From Patescibacteria group bacterium UBA7522 (GTDB lineage: Bacteria; Patescibacteriota; CPR2; UBA1875): a DNA stretch of 27,326 nt. The notes beneath the pieces were generated by a model that did no database searches, was not told the DNA's origin, and saw only the letters and a program-made list of their open reading frames with translations. Positions within the stretch are counted from its first letter, which is position 1. Every line of letters starts with the position of its first letter. Shown one piece after another: positions 15,798 through 23,013 of this stretch. The stretch is taken from assembly GCA_002476865.1 (NCBI GenBank), contig DLNA01000008.1:1-27326 (forward strand), in the 5' to 3' direction. The position numbers were made by a program, and so were the translations under genes.

Positions 15798-15821
15798 AAA
15801 AAGCCGCGAAAGCGGCTTTTT
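15798..15821 (+). terminator. Terminator of the ribosomal superoperon
   Basis: GCCGC (15803-15807) and GCGGC (15812-15816) form a stem closed by a GAAA tetraloop and extended by A5/T5 flanks, ending in TTTTT. It lies 10 nt after the rpsI stop. Confidence 0.93.
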
Positions 15822-15825
15822 AAGT

Positions 15826-15854
15826 TTGAAAAAAATTAATCCTTAAAATATAAT
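15826..15854 (+). promoter_or_regulatory. Promoter of the antiporter gene, leaderless arrangement
   Basis: TTGAAA (15826-15831), 17 bases and TATAAT (15849-15854). The ATG at 15862 is where transcription should begin, 7 nt after the -10 box, and there is no ribosome binding site. Confidence 0.8.
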
Positions 15855-15861
15855 AAGCTTA

Positions 15862-17556
15862 ATGATTGATAGTATTTTTCTTGAATTGGGAGCGATTGTT
15901 TTGGTCGCGCTGGTTGTTTCTGGCGTTATGTCTTTTTTAAAGCAGCCGCTAATTATCGGTTACATAATCTCTGGAATTTTGCTCGGTCCATATTTTTTGA
16001 ATATTACCAAATCCACAGATGCGATTGCCACCTTTTCCCAAATGGGGGTTATTTTTTTGCTTTTTCTGGTTGGTATTGGGCTCAATCCCAAGGTTATTAA
16101 AGATGTTGGTAAAGTTTCATTAATAACCGGTATAGGCCAGGTTGTTTTTACCTCAATAGGCGGAACACTAATTGCGCTTGCTCTTGGTTTTGACCTTGTA
16201 ACATCTATTTACGTCGCAATTGCACTTACTTTTAGCAGTACAATTATTATTATGAAAATTATTTCAGACAAAGATGACCAGGACTCTGTTTATGGTAGAA
16301 TCGCCATCGGGTTTTTAATAGTTCAGGATCTTGTTGTGATGCTGTTACTTCTAATAACGGCCTCTTTTGCTGAAAGTGGACTCTCTTTGGGTGCTCTCGG
16401 ACTGCTTGTGATTTTTAAGATTATTCTAATAGGGCTATCCTTAGCGCTGATAGGTCATTATATTTTGCCAAAGCTTATGTCCTTTGCGGCTAAATCTCAA
16501 GAATACCTTCTGTTGGTTTCGGTTGCTTGGTGTCTTTTGGTGGCTCTAATATTTCATCAACTTGACTTCAGTATGGAATTTGGAGCTCTTCTAGCGGGTG
16601 TAATTCTTTCAAATTCTCCTTACAAGTTTGAAGTCGTTTCAAAGCTTAAGCCCCTTCGTGATTTTTTTATCTTTATGTTTTTTATCTATTTGGGTTCTCA
16701 CCTGATTTTTTCTGATATCTCTCAATTTATTGTTCCAATTATCATATTTTCACTTTTTATTTTAATCGGCAATCCGATAATCGTAATGACACTGATGGGT
16801 TTTTTGGGTTATACAAAGAAAACGAGCTTTTTGGCCGGATTAACGGTTGCTCAAATTAGTGAATTTTCTTTAATCTATATCGCCATGGGCATTTCGGTTG
16901 GTCATATTAGTCAAGAAGTTTTGCCACTTGTAACCATTGTTGGGTTAATAACGATTGCCGGTTCTACTTACCTTATGACTCACTCAGGCAAAATTTATTA
17001 TCGTATCTCAAAATATTTAAAAATTTTCGAAAAAAGAGGAAAGAAAGTCGATGATCTTAAATTCCACGAGGGATCAGAATTTGACGTTATATTATTTGGA
17101 TACAATCGGATGGGTCGCAACATTGAAAAAGCACTCAAAAAACTAAAAACAAAGTACCTAATAGTTGATTTTAACCCAGAAGTGATTAGGGGCCTTTCGG
17201 ATCAAAAAGTCGAAAGTCGCTATGGAGACGTTAGCGATATGGAGCTTTTAGATGAGCTAAATCTTTATAAGGCACAGATGGTCGTTTCAACCGTTAAAGA
17301 TTTTGACACAAACGCCCTAATGATTAAAAAGGTTAGAGAGAGAAATAAGAATATTATTATATTAACGGTTTCCAACCAAGAAGACGAAGCCCTCGAACTT
17401 TATAAAAGGGGCGCATCGTATGTTATTTTGCCACATCATCTTGGCGGGTATCATGCATCGCTTATTATAAAGGACTTTGGTTTTAACCAGAAAAAATTCA
17501 TATCTGAGATGGAGAAACAGATAAAAAGAATGACATTTCTTTACGATGGTTCTTAA
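15862..17556 (+). CDS. Kef/CPA2-type cation:proton antiporter with TrkA-N domain
   Basis: The 564-residue membrane protein has about twelve hydrophobic helices over residues 1-385, matching the sodium/proton exchanger fold of the CPA2 family (LKQPLIIGYIISGILLGPY early, GVIFLLFLVGIGLNPK, ALTFSSTIIIMKIISDKDDQDSVYG). A cytosolic Rossmann domain starts near residue 405 with VILFGYNRMGRNIEKAL, which is a TrkA-N nucleotide-binding loop, and includes YGDVSDMELLDELNL. Such proteins exchange K+ or Na+ for protons and are gated by NAD(H). The ion is not readable from sequence. It begins a new transcription unit after the ribosomal terminator. Confidence 0.92.
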   Translation: MIDSIFLELGAIVLVALVVSGVMSFLKQPLIIGYIISGILLGPYFLNITKSTDAIATFSQMGVIFLLFLVGIGLNPKVIKDVGKVSLITGIGQVVFTSIGGTLIALALGFDLVTSIYVAIALTFSSTIIIMKIISDKDDQDSVYGRIAIGFLIVQDLVVMLLLLITASFAESGLSLGALGLLVIFKIILIGLSLALIGHYILPKLMSFAAKSQEYLLLVSVAWCLLVALIFHQLDFSMEFGALLAGVILSNSPYKFEVVSKLKPLRDFFIFMFFIYLGSHLIFSDISQFIVPIIIFSLFILIGNPIIVMTLMGFLGYTKKTSFLAGLTVAQISEFSLIYIAMGISVGHISQEVLPLVTIVGLITIAGSTYLMTHSGKIYYRISKYLKIFEKRGKKVDDLKFHEGSEFDVILFGYNRMGRNIEKALKKLKTKYLIVDFNPEVIRGLSDQKVESRYGDVSDMELLDELNLYKAQMVVSTVKDFDTNALMIKKVRERNKNIIILTVSNQEDEALELYKRGASYVILPHHLGGYHASLIIKDFGFNQKKFISEMEKQIKRMTFLYDGS

Positions 17557-17562
17557 TTTCTT

Positions 17563-18252
17563 ATGTCAAATATAAAAATTCTTTATGAGGATAACAACAT
17601 TTTGGCCGTTGACAAGCCGGCCGGATTGTTGGTTTATTCTCCAAAACATTTTAAAGAAGCAGAGGATGCCTTAATTGACCAGGTTCTTTCTTATCTTAAC
17701 CTCAAAAAGAAAAGTGAAAGAGCCGGAGTAGTTCATCGATTAGACAGGGATACTTCTGGTGTTATTCTTTTCGCAAAGAATAAGGAGGCCGAAACTAAAT
17801 TAAAAAAAATCTTTAAAGATCGAAAGATTAAAAAATATTATACCGTTCTGGTGAAGGGAAGAATCTCACCAGAAAAAGGAATAATTAATATTCCGCTTGG
17901 TAGGGCATCAAAAGATCGCTTAAGGGTAGTCCCAAGTAGCTCTGGTAAGCCCTCAGAGACGCTCTATCGGGTTATCAATTATTTTAAAAGGGAAGACCTA
18001 AGTTTGCTTGAAGTTGAGCTAAAAACTGGTCGTATGCATCAAATAAGGGTGCACTTTTCGGCCATTGGGCATCCGGTACTTGGTGACTCAAGCTATGGCG
18101 GGAAGTCAGAGAAAATTAATCGTCAATTTTTGCATGCCTCTAAAATTGAATTTATAGATCCTTTCAATGATAAAAACCTTAAAATTAGCTCAAAAATCCC
18201 CAAAGATCTGGCCGGTTTTTTTGAAAACCTTATAAGGCAAAATAAAAAATAG
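17563..18252 (+). CDS. RluA-family RNA pseudouridine synthase
   Basis: The protein isomerises uridine to pseudouridine in rRNA or tRNA. The catalytic motif HRLDRDTSG (58-66) has the nucleophilic aspartate D61. The N-terminal NILAVDKPAGLLVYSP and the C-terminal TGRMHQIRVHFSAIGHPVLGDSSYGG are also family signatures. At 229 residues it lacks the N-terminal S4 domain seen in RluC and RluD, so it is closest to the short RluA type. Target positions cannot be assigned. It starts 6 nt after the antiporter gene with no clear ribosome binding site. Confidence 0.94.
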   Translation: MSNIKILYEDNNILAVDKPAGLLVYSPKHFKEAEDALIDQVLSYLNLKKKSERAGVVHRLDRDTSGVILFAKNKEAETKLKKIFKDRKIKKYYTVLVKGRISPEKGIINIPLGRASKDRLRVVPSSSGKPSETLYRVINYFKREDLSLLEVELKTGRMHQIRVHFSAIGHPVLGDSSYGGKSEKINRQFLHASKIEFIDPFNDKNLKISSKIPKDLAGFFENLIRQNKK

Positions 18253-18272
18253 ATTTAATAATTTTTAGACAG

Positions 18273-18278
18273 TATAAT
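18273..18278 (+). promoter_or_regulatory. Candidate -10 box before holB
   Basis: A perfect TATAAT lies 8 nt before the holB ATG at 18287. No good -35 box is seen at normal spacing. If used, it would give an almost leaderless mRNA, like the promoters at 11342 and 15826. Confidence 0.4.
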
Positions 18279-18286
18279 TTTTGAGT

Positions 18287-19231
18287 ATGAGTAACTATTT
18301 TAAAAACGTAGTTGGGCAAAGTAGGTCTACTAAGATTTTGGCGTCTCACCTTGACTCTCGACTTATTTCTCATGCTTATCTTTTTTTGGGACGAGAGGGG
18401 GTTGGCAAGGAATATCTGGCTAAAGAGTTCGCTCGTTATATAATTTGTGGCAATAAGGGAGAGGACGACTGTCCATCTTGCGTAAGATTTAAGAAAGGAA
18501 TCCATCCGGACTTTATATTCATCGACGGCTTCGATGGTATAAAAATTGATCAAATCAGAGAGGTTGTTGAAAGAATAAATCTAACCCCGAGCGTCTCAAA
18601 AAAGAAAGTACTTTTAATCTCTGGGGCAGAGAACATCGGAATTGAGGCGGCTAATGCACTTTTGAAAACTCTTGAGGAGCCACCTGCTGATAGTGTTATA
18701 TTAATAACTTCGAGGTCAGAAAAACGACTCCCAGAGACGATAGTTTCAAGGACTCAGGTAATAAAATTAAACGATATTCCTAAAAATGAGATAGAAAAAG
18801 CACTTCTTTATAGCTATCCGAAAGAAGAGATTGAGTCAGTTTTATCTATTTCGGGGGGTAGTATGGGCGAGTGCATTAGATTACTTACAGATAAAAAATA
18901 TAGATTAAAACAAGAGGAGATCAGAAATGATGTTATCTCTTTTCTAAAAAATAACTCTGTTCTAGATAGATTCAAGATCGTAGAAAAATATGAAAAAAAC
19001 AAAAGCATAAAAACGTTTTTTTCTTTTTTAACTGATAGGGTTCTGGGCTCACTAATTTCTGACTATGGCGAAAGCACAGAGTTTTCTGAAAAAGATTTAA
19101 AGAGTATTTCGGCTTCAAGAAAAAAAATAATAGCTGAAAAGATACTTAAAAATTATCGCAATTTGGATTATAATATTAACCTAAGAATTATATTAGAAGA
19201 GATGATTTTGGAGGATTCCCTTAATGGCTAA
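18287..19231 (+). CDS. holB: DNA polymerase III subunit delta-prime (clamp loader)
   Basis: A 314-residue AAA+ protein of the DnaX/HolB group that loads the sliding clamp. The P-loop region GREGVGKE (35-42) ends in E instead of T/S, and delta-prime subunits often have altered P-loops. Only three cysteines (C54, C62, C65) of the usual zinc module are seen before GIHPDF. KVLLISGAENIGIEAANALLKTLEEPP and the SRTQ motif (the SRC-like arginine) are typical. The adjacent ricT favours holB over dnaX. The ATG at 18287 is preferred to a TTG two codons earlier. It overlaps ricT by 8 nt. Confidence 0.88.
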   Translation: MSNYFKNVVGQSRSTKILASHLDSRLISHAYLFLGREGVGKEYLAKEFARYIICGNKGEDDCPSCVRFKKGIHPDFIFIDGFDGIKIDQIREVVERINLTPSVSKKKVLLISGAENIGIEAANALLKTLEEPPADSVILITSRSEKRLPETIVSRTQVIKLNDIPKNEIEKALLYSYPKEEIESVLSISGGSMGECIRLLTDKKYRLKQEEIRNDVISFLKNNSVLDRFKIVEKYEKNKSIKTFFSFLTDRVLGSLISDYGESTEFSEKDLKSISASRKKIIAEKILKNYRNLDYNINLRIILEEMILEDSLNG

Positions 19232-19871
19232 AGTAGCTGGAGTTAAATTTCCCTATTCATTAAAAATTAATGATTTTCTGTATGATGGCAAATTTTATGT
19301 TAATGATTTTGTTGTGGTTGAATCACCCCAAGGGCTAGAGATTGGCCGGGTTGTTTATCTAGAAAAAGATACAGAGGAAGATTCTCAGGGTAAGGTTTTA
19401 AGAAAAGCAACCGAAAAAGATCTAAGCAAAAGGGAAGAGCTAGATGAGAGGGCCAGGGATTTATTTAAGGTATTCTCCGAGAAAATAAAAAAACATGACC
19501 TAAAGATGAATCCGGTTGGTGTTAGTTTTTCGCTCGATGAATCAGCAGCTGTTTTTTATTTTACTTCAGATGGAAGGGTTGATTTTCGGGATTTGGTGAA
19601 AGACATGTCTAGGCACATAAAAAAACAAGCCATAATGAGACAGATAGGTCCGCGTGATCAGGCAAAAATAATAGGTGGTTACGGTCGTTGTGGGCTACCG
19701 ATTTGTTGTGCGTCTTTTACAATCAACAACGAAAGTATTACCATGGAAGATGTTGAGGGAGCATATGGCATGCCTAAAAATGCCGCCAAAGTTTCTGGTA
19801 TTTGTGGGCGCCTGATGTGTTGTATAAAATTTGAAGAAATAAAAAAGGAGAAGAAAGGCAAAAAAGAATGA
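19224..19871 (+). CDS. ricT: RicT/PSP1-domain protein
   Basis: PSP1 C-terminal domain protein of the B. subtilis YaaT (RicT) family. There it works with RicA and RicF, carries Fe-S clusters, and controls RNase Y processing. Six cysteines in two groups are visible: C156, C161 and C162 (GRCGLPICC), and C194, C199 and C200 (GICGRLMCC). DRGRVDFRDLV-like and MRQIGPRDQAKIIGGYG segments are family hallmarks. Only the third RicAFT-type member is seen here. The holB-ricT pair is conserved in Firmicutes as holB-yaaT. The gene overlaps holB by 8 nt and the TPR gene by 4 nt (ATGA). Confidence 0.93.
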   Translation: MAKVAGVKFPYSLKINDFLYDGKFYVNDFVVVESPQGLEIGRVVYLEKDTEEDSQGKVLRKATEKDLSKREELDERARDLFKVFSEKIKKHDLKMNPVGVSFSLDESAAVFYFTSDGRVDFRDLVKDMSRHIKKQAIMRQIGPRDQAKIIGGYGRCGLPICCASFTINNESITMEDVEGAYGMPKNAAKVSGICGRLMCCIKFEEIKKEKKGKKE

Positions 19872-20569
19872 CAGAAGCTTTATTGATAATTTTCGCTGCG
19901 GGCCTTATCTATTATGTTGCAACACGACTTGCTCCAAAGGGGCTTCTTTTTAAGCTAAAAAAAGAAGAAGAAAGCCTAAGAAAAACAATCAAAGAAAAAT
20001 TTGACAAAGACACGGATACGAAAGAGATTGATTTGATATCAAGGGGTCAGGTTCAGTTGAATAATGGTCAGCTTTCAATGGCAGAAAAAAGCTTTTTGGA
20101 AGCTATACAAATCAATCCCAAAAATAGTAAGCCCTATCACTTTTTGGGTATGATTTATTTAAGACAAAACGAAAATCAAGGCGCCGTTGAGACGCTAAAA
20201 AAGGCGACCGAGCTGGATCAGTTAAATGATACTGCTTTGAATAATTTAGGGTTGGCCTTCCATAACTTAAAAAAATATCAAGAGGCCGTTGATGCTTTTG
20301 AAAAATCAATTCAACTTAACGACAAAATTGCTCATAGGTATATTAATCTCGGTGTTTCTTATCAGGGGCTAAAAGAGTATGAAAAGGCGGCTCTTGCTTT
20401 TGAAAATGCGACTAAAATTCATGAAAATATTGAAAACCTTACCCTTATTGTTAAAAACTATCTAAAACTTAATGATAAAAAATTGGCAGCAAGATCGCTT
20501 GAGCGACTTTTGGAGATAGATCCGACAAACGCTTGGGGAAAAAGAATGCTAGCTTCTTTTAAAGATTGA
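19868..20569 (+). CDS. Membrane-anchored TPR protein
   Basis: A 233-residue protein with an N-terminal hydrophobic helix (about 4-19), a charged linker that may be coiled coil (30-52), and about four to five tetratricopeptide repeats from residue 54 to 220. Examples are ALNNLGLAFHNLKKYQEAVDAFEKSIQL and RYINLGVSYQGLKEYEKAALAFENATKI in pieces. TPRs are protein-binding scaffolds, and the partner is unknown. The ATGA overlap with ricT suggests coupled translation. The TGA stop lies within the -35 box of the following tRNA promoter. Confidence 0.87.
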   Translation: MTEALLIIFAAGLIYYVATRLAPKGLLFKLKKEEESLRKTIKEKFDKDTDTKEIDLISRGQVQLNNGQLSMAEKSFLEAIQINPKNSKPYHFLGMIYLRQNENQGAVETLKKATELDQLNDTALNNLGLAFHNLKKYQEAVDAFEKSIQLNDKIAHRYINLGVSYQGLKEYEKAALAFENATKIHENIENLTLIVKNYLKLNDKKLAARSLERLLEIDPTNAWGKRMLASFKD

Positions 20570-20594
20570 CTTTGGGGCCTCATCTAGCTATAAT
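20566..20594 (+). promoter_or_regulatory. Promoter of tRNA-Thr(UGU)
   Basis: TTGACT (20566-20571), 17 bases and a perfect TATAAT (20589-20594), 13 nt before the tRNA. The -35 box overlaps the TGA of the TPR gene. Confidence 0.85.
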
Positions 20595-20607
20595 ATTTTA
20601 GCTTTTT

Positions 20608-20682
20608 GCCGACGTAGCTCAGTGGTAGAGCAACTGTTTTGTAAACAGTCGGTCATCGGTTCGAATCCGATCGTCGGCTCCA
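20608..20682 (+). tRNA. tRNA-Thr, anticodon TGT
   Basis: A complete cloverleaf: acceptor GCCGACG/CGTCGGC, D arm GCTC/GAGC, anticodon stem ACTGT/ACAGT with loop TTTGTAA (anticodon TGT, reads ACA), T arm ATCGG-TTCGAAT-CCGAT, discriminator T and encoded CCA. It is the first of three tRNAs upstream of rpmG. Confidence 0.97.
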
Positions 20683-20802
20683 AACAAAAACTTAGCTAAC
20701 GCACTATTGAAGTTTGACAAATTAGAGTCACTGCCACTTTTATTATTTAGGCCAATATTTATTTTTTGAGGCAGTTTAACTGAAAGGGTCCTGATAATTA
20801 GA

Positions 20803-20808
20803 TATTAT
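20803..20808 (+). promoter_or_regulatory. Candidate -10 box of tRNA-Tyr
   Basis: TATTAT lies 10 nt before the tRNA. CTGAAA at 20780-20785 gives a 17-base spacer but is a weak -35 box. The 135-bp gap also holds ACTGCC (20730) and GGCAGT (20771), an inverted pair of unknown meaning. Confidence 0.4.
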
Positions 20809-20817
20809 GATCATTAT

Positions 20818-20903
20818 GGCGAGGTACCGAAGCGGTCAAACGGGGCAGACTGTAAATCTGCTGGCATCTGCCTTCGGGGGTTCGAATCCCTCCCTCGCCA
20901 CCA
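20818..20903 (+). tRNA. tRNA-Tyr, anticodon GTA
   Basis: A type II tRNA with a long variable arm: acceptor GGCGAGG/CCTCGCC, anticodon stem GCAGA/TCTGC around CTGTAAA (anticodon GTA), a variable arm rich in CTGCC and TTCG, T loop TTCGAAT, discriminator A and encoded CCA. Tyrosine identity is consistent with the long variable arm and GUA. Confidence 0.97.
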
Positions 20904-21045
20904 TTTGGGCTTAAGCCGTAAATGACAAAATAGGATTTTATTTGGGATATTGAGCAATGATTAAAAAACAATATCAATGAATTTAACGATTATTTGTCAA
21001 TTTTTAAAAAGCAAAAAATTATTAACTCATAAAATTAAATTTTTT

Positions 21046-21120
21046 GCCCATGTAGCTCAGTGGTAGAGCAACTCCATGGTAAGGAGTAGGTCAGCGGTTC
21101 AAGTCCGCTCATGGGCTCCA
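21046..21120 (+). tRNA. tRNA-Thr, anticodon GGT
   Basis: Cloverleaf with acceptor GCCCATG/CATGGGC, D arm GCTC/GAGC, anticodon stem ACTCC/GGAGT around ATGGTAA (anticodon GGT, reads ACC and ACU), T arm AGCGG-TTCAAGT-CCGCT, discriminator T and encoded CCA. A 142-bp AT-rich gap with TTGTCA at 20994 precedes it. Confidence 0.97.
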
Positions 21121-21197
21121 GTGAAGATAGGTTGTAGTGACAATTTGACGAAAAAGATTGGTTTAATGTTAAAGAATATTGAGAAAGGAAGTGTTTT

Positions 21198-21383
21198 ATG
21201 GCCAAAAAGGGAAATAGACAAAAATTTAGATTTAAGTGCGCAGATTGCAACAATCTTAATTATGTTTCAAGAAAAAACATAAAAAACACAACTGACAAGG
21301 TTGAGTTAAAAAAGTATTGCAAGCACTGTAAAAAGTCAACTGTACACAAAGAGGTAAAAATAGAGCGCGGCAAAACAAATTAA
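21198..21383 (+). CDS. rpmG: Ribosomal protein L33, zinc-binding form
   Basis: L33 is a small zinc-ribbon protein near the E site of the 50S. The 61-residue frame has C14-x2-C17 and C41-x2-C44, with YVSRKNIKNTTDKVELKKYCKHCKKSTVHKE in pieces, a standard C+ L33. AAGGAAG precedes the ATG. It lies between tRNA-Thr and tRNA-Trp, close to where many bacteria place rpmG, just before secE. Confidence 0.96.
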   Translation: MAKKGNRQKFRFKCADCNNLNYVSRKNIKNTTDKVELKKYCKHCKKSTVHKEVKIERGKTN

Positions 21384-21421
21384 TTACTCCGGGTCGGGAA
21401 TTATTATTTGTTTTATTTTTC
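21381..21421 (+). terminator. Probable terminator after rpmG
   Basis: TAATT-A-CTC (21381-21389) can pair with GGGAATTA (21396-21403, one bulge, one G-U), followed by a T-rich stretch (TTATTTGTTTTATTTTT). The stem begins at the rpmG stop codon. The stem is weak but placement fits. Confidence 0.45.
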
Positions 21422-21501
21422 TGGGTTGCAAATTGAAAATTACACAAGAGTAAAGCTTTTAAAATGGGGTATATTTTTAACGGCTAGAGCGTTGGTCTTT
21501 A

Positions 21502-21609
21502 GCCCCGTACCATATATAGGAGTATAGTGTTAACGGTTAGCACGAGGGTCTCCAAAACCCTAAGTCTGGGTTCGAATCCTAGTACTCCTGCCAACAAAAG
21601 GTACGGGGC
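21502..21609 (+). repeat. Perfect 10-bp inverted repeat flanking tRNA-Trp
   Basis: GCCCCGTACC at 21502-21511 and GGTACGGGGC at 21600-21609 are exact reverse complements, placed 6 nt before and 6 nt after the mature tRNA-Trp. In the precursor they would stack above the acceptor stem as an extended helix with an internal loop, a possible processing stem. Confidence 0.8.
21518..21593 (+). tRNA. tRNA-Trp, anticodon CCA
   Basis: Acceptor AGGAGTA/TACTCCT, anticodon stem AGGGT/ACCCT around CTCCAAA (anticodon CCA, reads UGG), T arm CTGGG-TTCGAAT-CCTAG, discriminator G and encoded CCA. Discriminator G and anticodon CCA are the tryptophan identity elements. The CCA anticodon, with no UCA tRNA seen, agrees with UGA being a stop. 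Confidence 0.96.
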
Positions 21610-21684
21610 GAATACTGATTAAAAAACTTTTAATAAAATTAATTTTGACAATTTAAAATATATAAATATTTTTGATAAAGAATC

Positions 21685-21713
21685 TTGACGAACATTAAAG
21701 AAGGTGATATGAT
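21685..21713 (+). promoter_or_regulatory. Promoter before secE
   Basis: TTGACG (21685-21690), 17 bases and TATGAT (21708-21713). A second -35-like TTGACA lies at 21645-21650, with a poor -10 (TATTTT, 16-base spacer). The predicted start near 21720 sits at the foot of a terminator-like hairpin. Confidence 0.6.
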
Positions 21714-21745
21714 TCTAATCAGAAAGCCCGAGGGCTTTTTTTAAA
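21710..21745 (+). CDS. Possible 11-aa leader peptide before secE
   Basis: ATG at 21710, behind AAGGTG, opens an 11-codon frame (MILIRKPEGFF) ending in TAA at 21743-21745. It spans a terminator-like hairpin, so ribosome movement could control it. The ATG overlaps the -10 box at 21708-21713, so only transcripts from further upstream would contain it. It may be coincidence. Confidence 0.3.
21723..21742 (+). terminator. Terminator-like hairpin in the secE leader
   Basis: AAAGCC (21723-21728) and GGCTTT (21733-21738) close a CGAG loop, followed by a T-run (T7 in all). It ends transcripts coming from tRNA-Trp or acts as an attenuator for secE, because it lies between a good promoter and the gene. 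Confidence 0.65.
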
Positions 21746-21752
21746 AACAAAA

Positions 21753-21941
21753 ATGTTGAAGGTAGTTTTAAATTATTTTAAAGAATCCTGGCAGGAGTTA
21801 AGCAAGGTTATTTGGCCAACCAGGAAACAAACACTCGAGATGACCGTCGCTGTTATTGTCCTGGTTTTAGTTATGGGCATATTTTTGGGTGGTATAGATT
21901 TTTTGCTTTCTCGGGCAACATCTTTATTAATAGGAGAATAA
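21753..21941 (+). CDS. secE: Preprotein translocase subunit SecE
   Basis: SecE clamps the two halves of SecY in the inner membrane. The 62-residue protein has the amphipathic helix motif KESWQELSKVIWPTRKQTLEMT followed by a single membrane helix (about 31-52), the minimal one-helix form. There is no Shine-Dalgarno sequence (AAAAACAAAA before the ATG). It lies 1 nt upstream of nusG in the conserved secE-nusG-rplK-rplA order. Confidence 0.96.
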   Translation: MLKVVLNYFKESWQELSKVIWPTRKQTLEMTVAVIVLVLVMGIFLGGIDFLLSRATSLLIGE

Positions 21942-21942
21942 A

Positions 21943-22485
21943 ATGGCAAAACAACAATCTCAGGGTAGACATTGGTACGCAGTTCAAACATATTCCGGTT
22001 ACGAGGAGAGAGTGGCCGAGAATCTAAAAGAGAGGATTAAAAATCTTGGCTTGGAAAGTAGTATCTTTGACGTAATTGTTCCCAAAGAAAAAACGATTGA
22101 AATACGAAATGGTAAGAGAAAAACCGTCGAAAAGAAAATGTTTCCTGGTTATATTTTGGTTGACATGTCAGTAACTGATGAATCTTGGTACGTAGTTCGA
22201 AATACTCCTCAGGTGACGGGGTTTATTGGTGCGGGGATTACGCCCGTGCCAGTAGAAGAGAGCAAGATGAAAGAGGTTAAAAAGAGAATGGGCGTCGAGG
22301 AACCGAAATATCAAATTGATCTTAAAAAGGGCGATTTGGTCGCAATTACAGACGGTCCTTTTAAGGGATTCGATGGCTCAGTTGACGAAGTCGATGAAGC
22401 AAAAAATAAAGTTAAGGTCTTGGTTTCAATGTTTGGTCGCGAAACAGCCGTGGAACTGGACTCTCTCCAAGTAAAAAAGATGTAA
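21943..22485 (+). CDS. nusG: Transcription elongation/antitermination factor NusG
   Basis: NusG binds the RNA polymerase clamp and links it to Rho or to S10 of the ribosome. The 180-residue protein has the NGN domain (HWYAVQTYSGYEERVAENLKERI, then MFPGYILVDM and VRNTPQVTGFIG) and a C-terminal KOW domain (GDLVAITDGPFKGFDGSVDEVD). AGGAGA precedes the ATG. Confidence 0.98.
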   Translation: MAKQQSQGRHWYAVQTYSGYEERVAENLKERIKNLGLESSIFDVIVPKEKTIEIRNGKRKTVEKKMFPGYILVDMSVTDESWYVVRNTPQVTGFIGAGITPVPVEESKMKEVKKRMGVEEPKYQIDLKKGDLVAITDGPFKGFDGSVDEVDEAKNKVKVLVSMFGRETAVELDSLQVKKM

Positions 22486-22489
22486 ATAG

Positions 22490-22539
22490 CTTTCAGGCGA
22501 AAGATTCCAAGATCAAAACCGATCTTAGATAACTGAATC
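22490..22539 (+). promoter_or_regulatory. Structured leader before rplK, candidate L1-binding site
   Basis: AAGATC (22509-22514) pairs with GATCTT (22521-22526). A lower helix pairs GATTC (22503-22507) with GAATC (22535-22539), leaving a strongly asymmetric internal loop of 1 and 8 nt. An alternative hairpin, CTTTC/GAAAG at 22490-22503, competes. In E. coli and archaea, L1 represses its operon by binding two helices joined by an asymmetric loop just before the first gene. The layout fits, but the specific contact bases were not checked. Confidence 0.45.
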
Positions 22540-22564
22540 CTGGTTGCTGCAGTGAAAGGAAAAT

Positions 22565-22990
22565 ATGGCAAAACAAGTAAAAACAAAAGTAAAGCTCCAG
22601 ATTATTGGTGGGCAAGCAAATCCAGCTCCACCGGTCGGAACGGCATTGGGCCCACACGGAGTTGATATGAATGCCTTTTGTCAGGCCTTCAACGAACAGA
22701 CAAAAGACAAAATGGGAACGGTTCTACCCGTATTGATTACTATTTATGAGGATCGGACTCTTGATTTTATTATCAAAGAACCGCCTGCTGCGGAATTGAT
22801 TAAAAAAGCATTGGGTATTCAAAAGGGATCAAGCTCGGTAAAAGCTGAAAAGGTCGGAAAGTTAAGCCAGGCCCAACTAGAGGAGATCGCTAAAGCCAAG
22901 ATGCCAGATTTGAACGCAAACGATATAGAACAAGCTAAAAAAGTAATTGCTGGCACCGCCAGATCAATGGGAATTGAAGCGGAGAAATAA
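22565..22990 (+). CDS. rplK: Ribosomal protein L11
   Basis: L11 forms the GTPase-associated centre with 23S rRNA and L10. The 141-residue protein has the N-terminal proline-rich switch region GQANPAPPVGTALGPHGVDMNAFCQAFNEQT in pieces and the C-terminal rRNA-binding domain ending DIEQAKKVIAGTARSMGI. AAAGGA precedes the ATG. The length equals that of E. coli L11. Confidence 0.98.
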   Translation: MAKQVKTKVKLQIIGGQANPAPPVGTALGPHGVDMNAFCQAFNEQTKDKMGTVLPVLITIYEDRTLDFIIKEPPAAELIKKALGIQKGSSSVKAEKVGKLSQAQLEEIAKAKMPDLNANDIEQAKKVIAGTARSMGIEAEK

Positions 22991-23013
22991 CTCTAAATTT
23001 ATAGTTTAAAACT

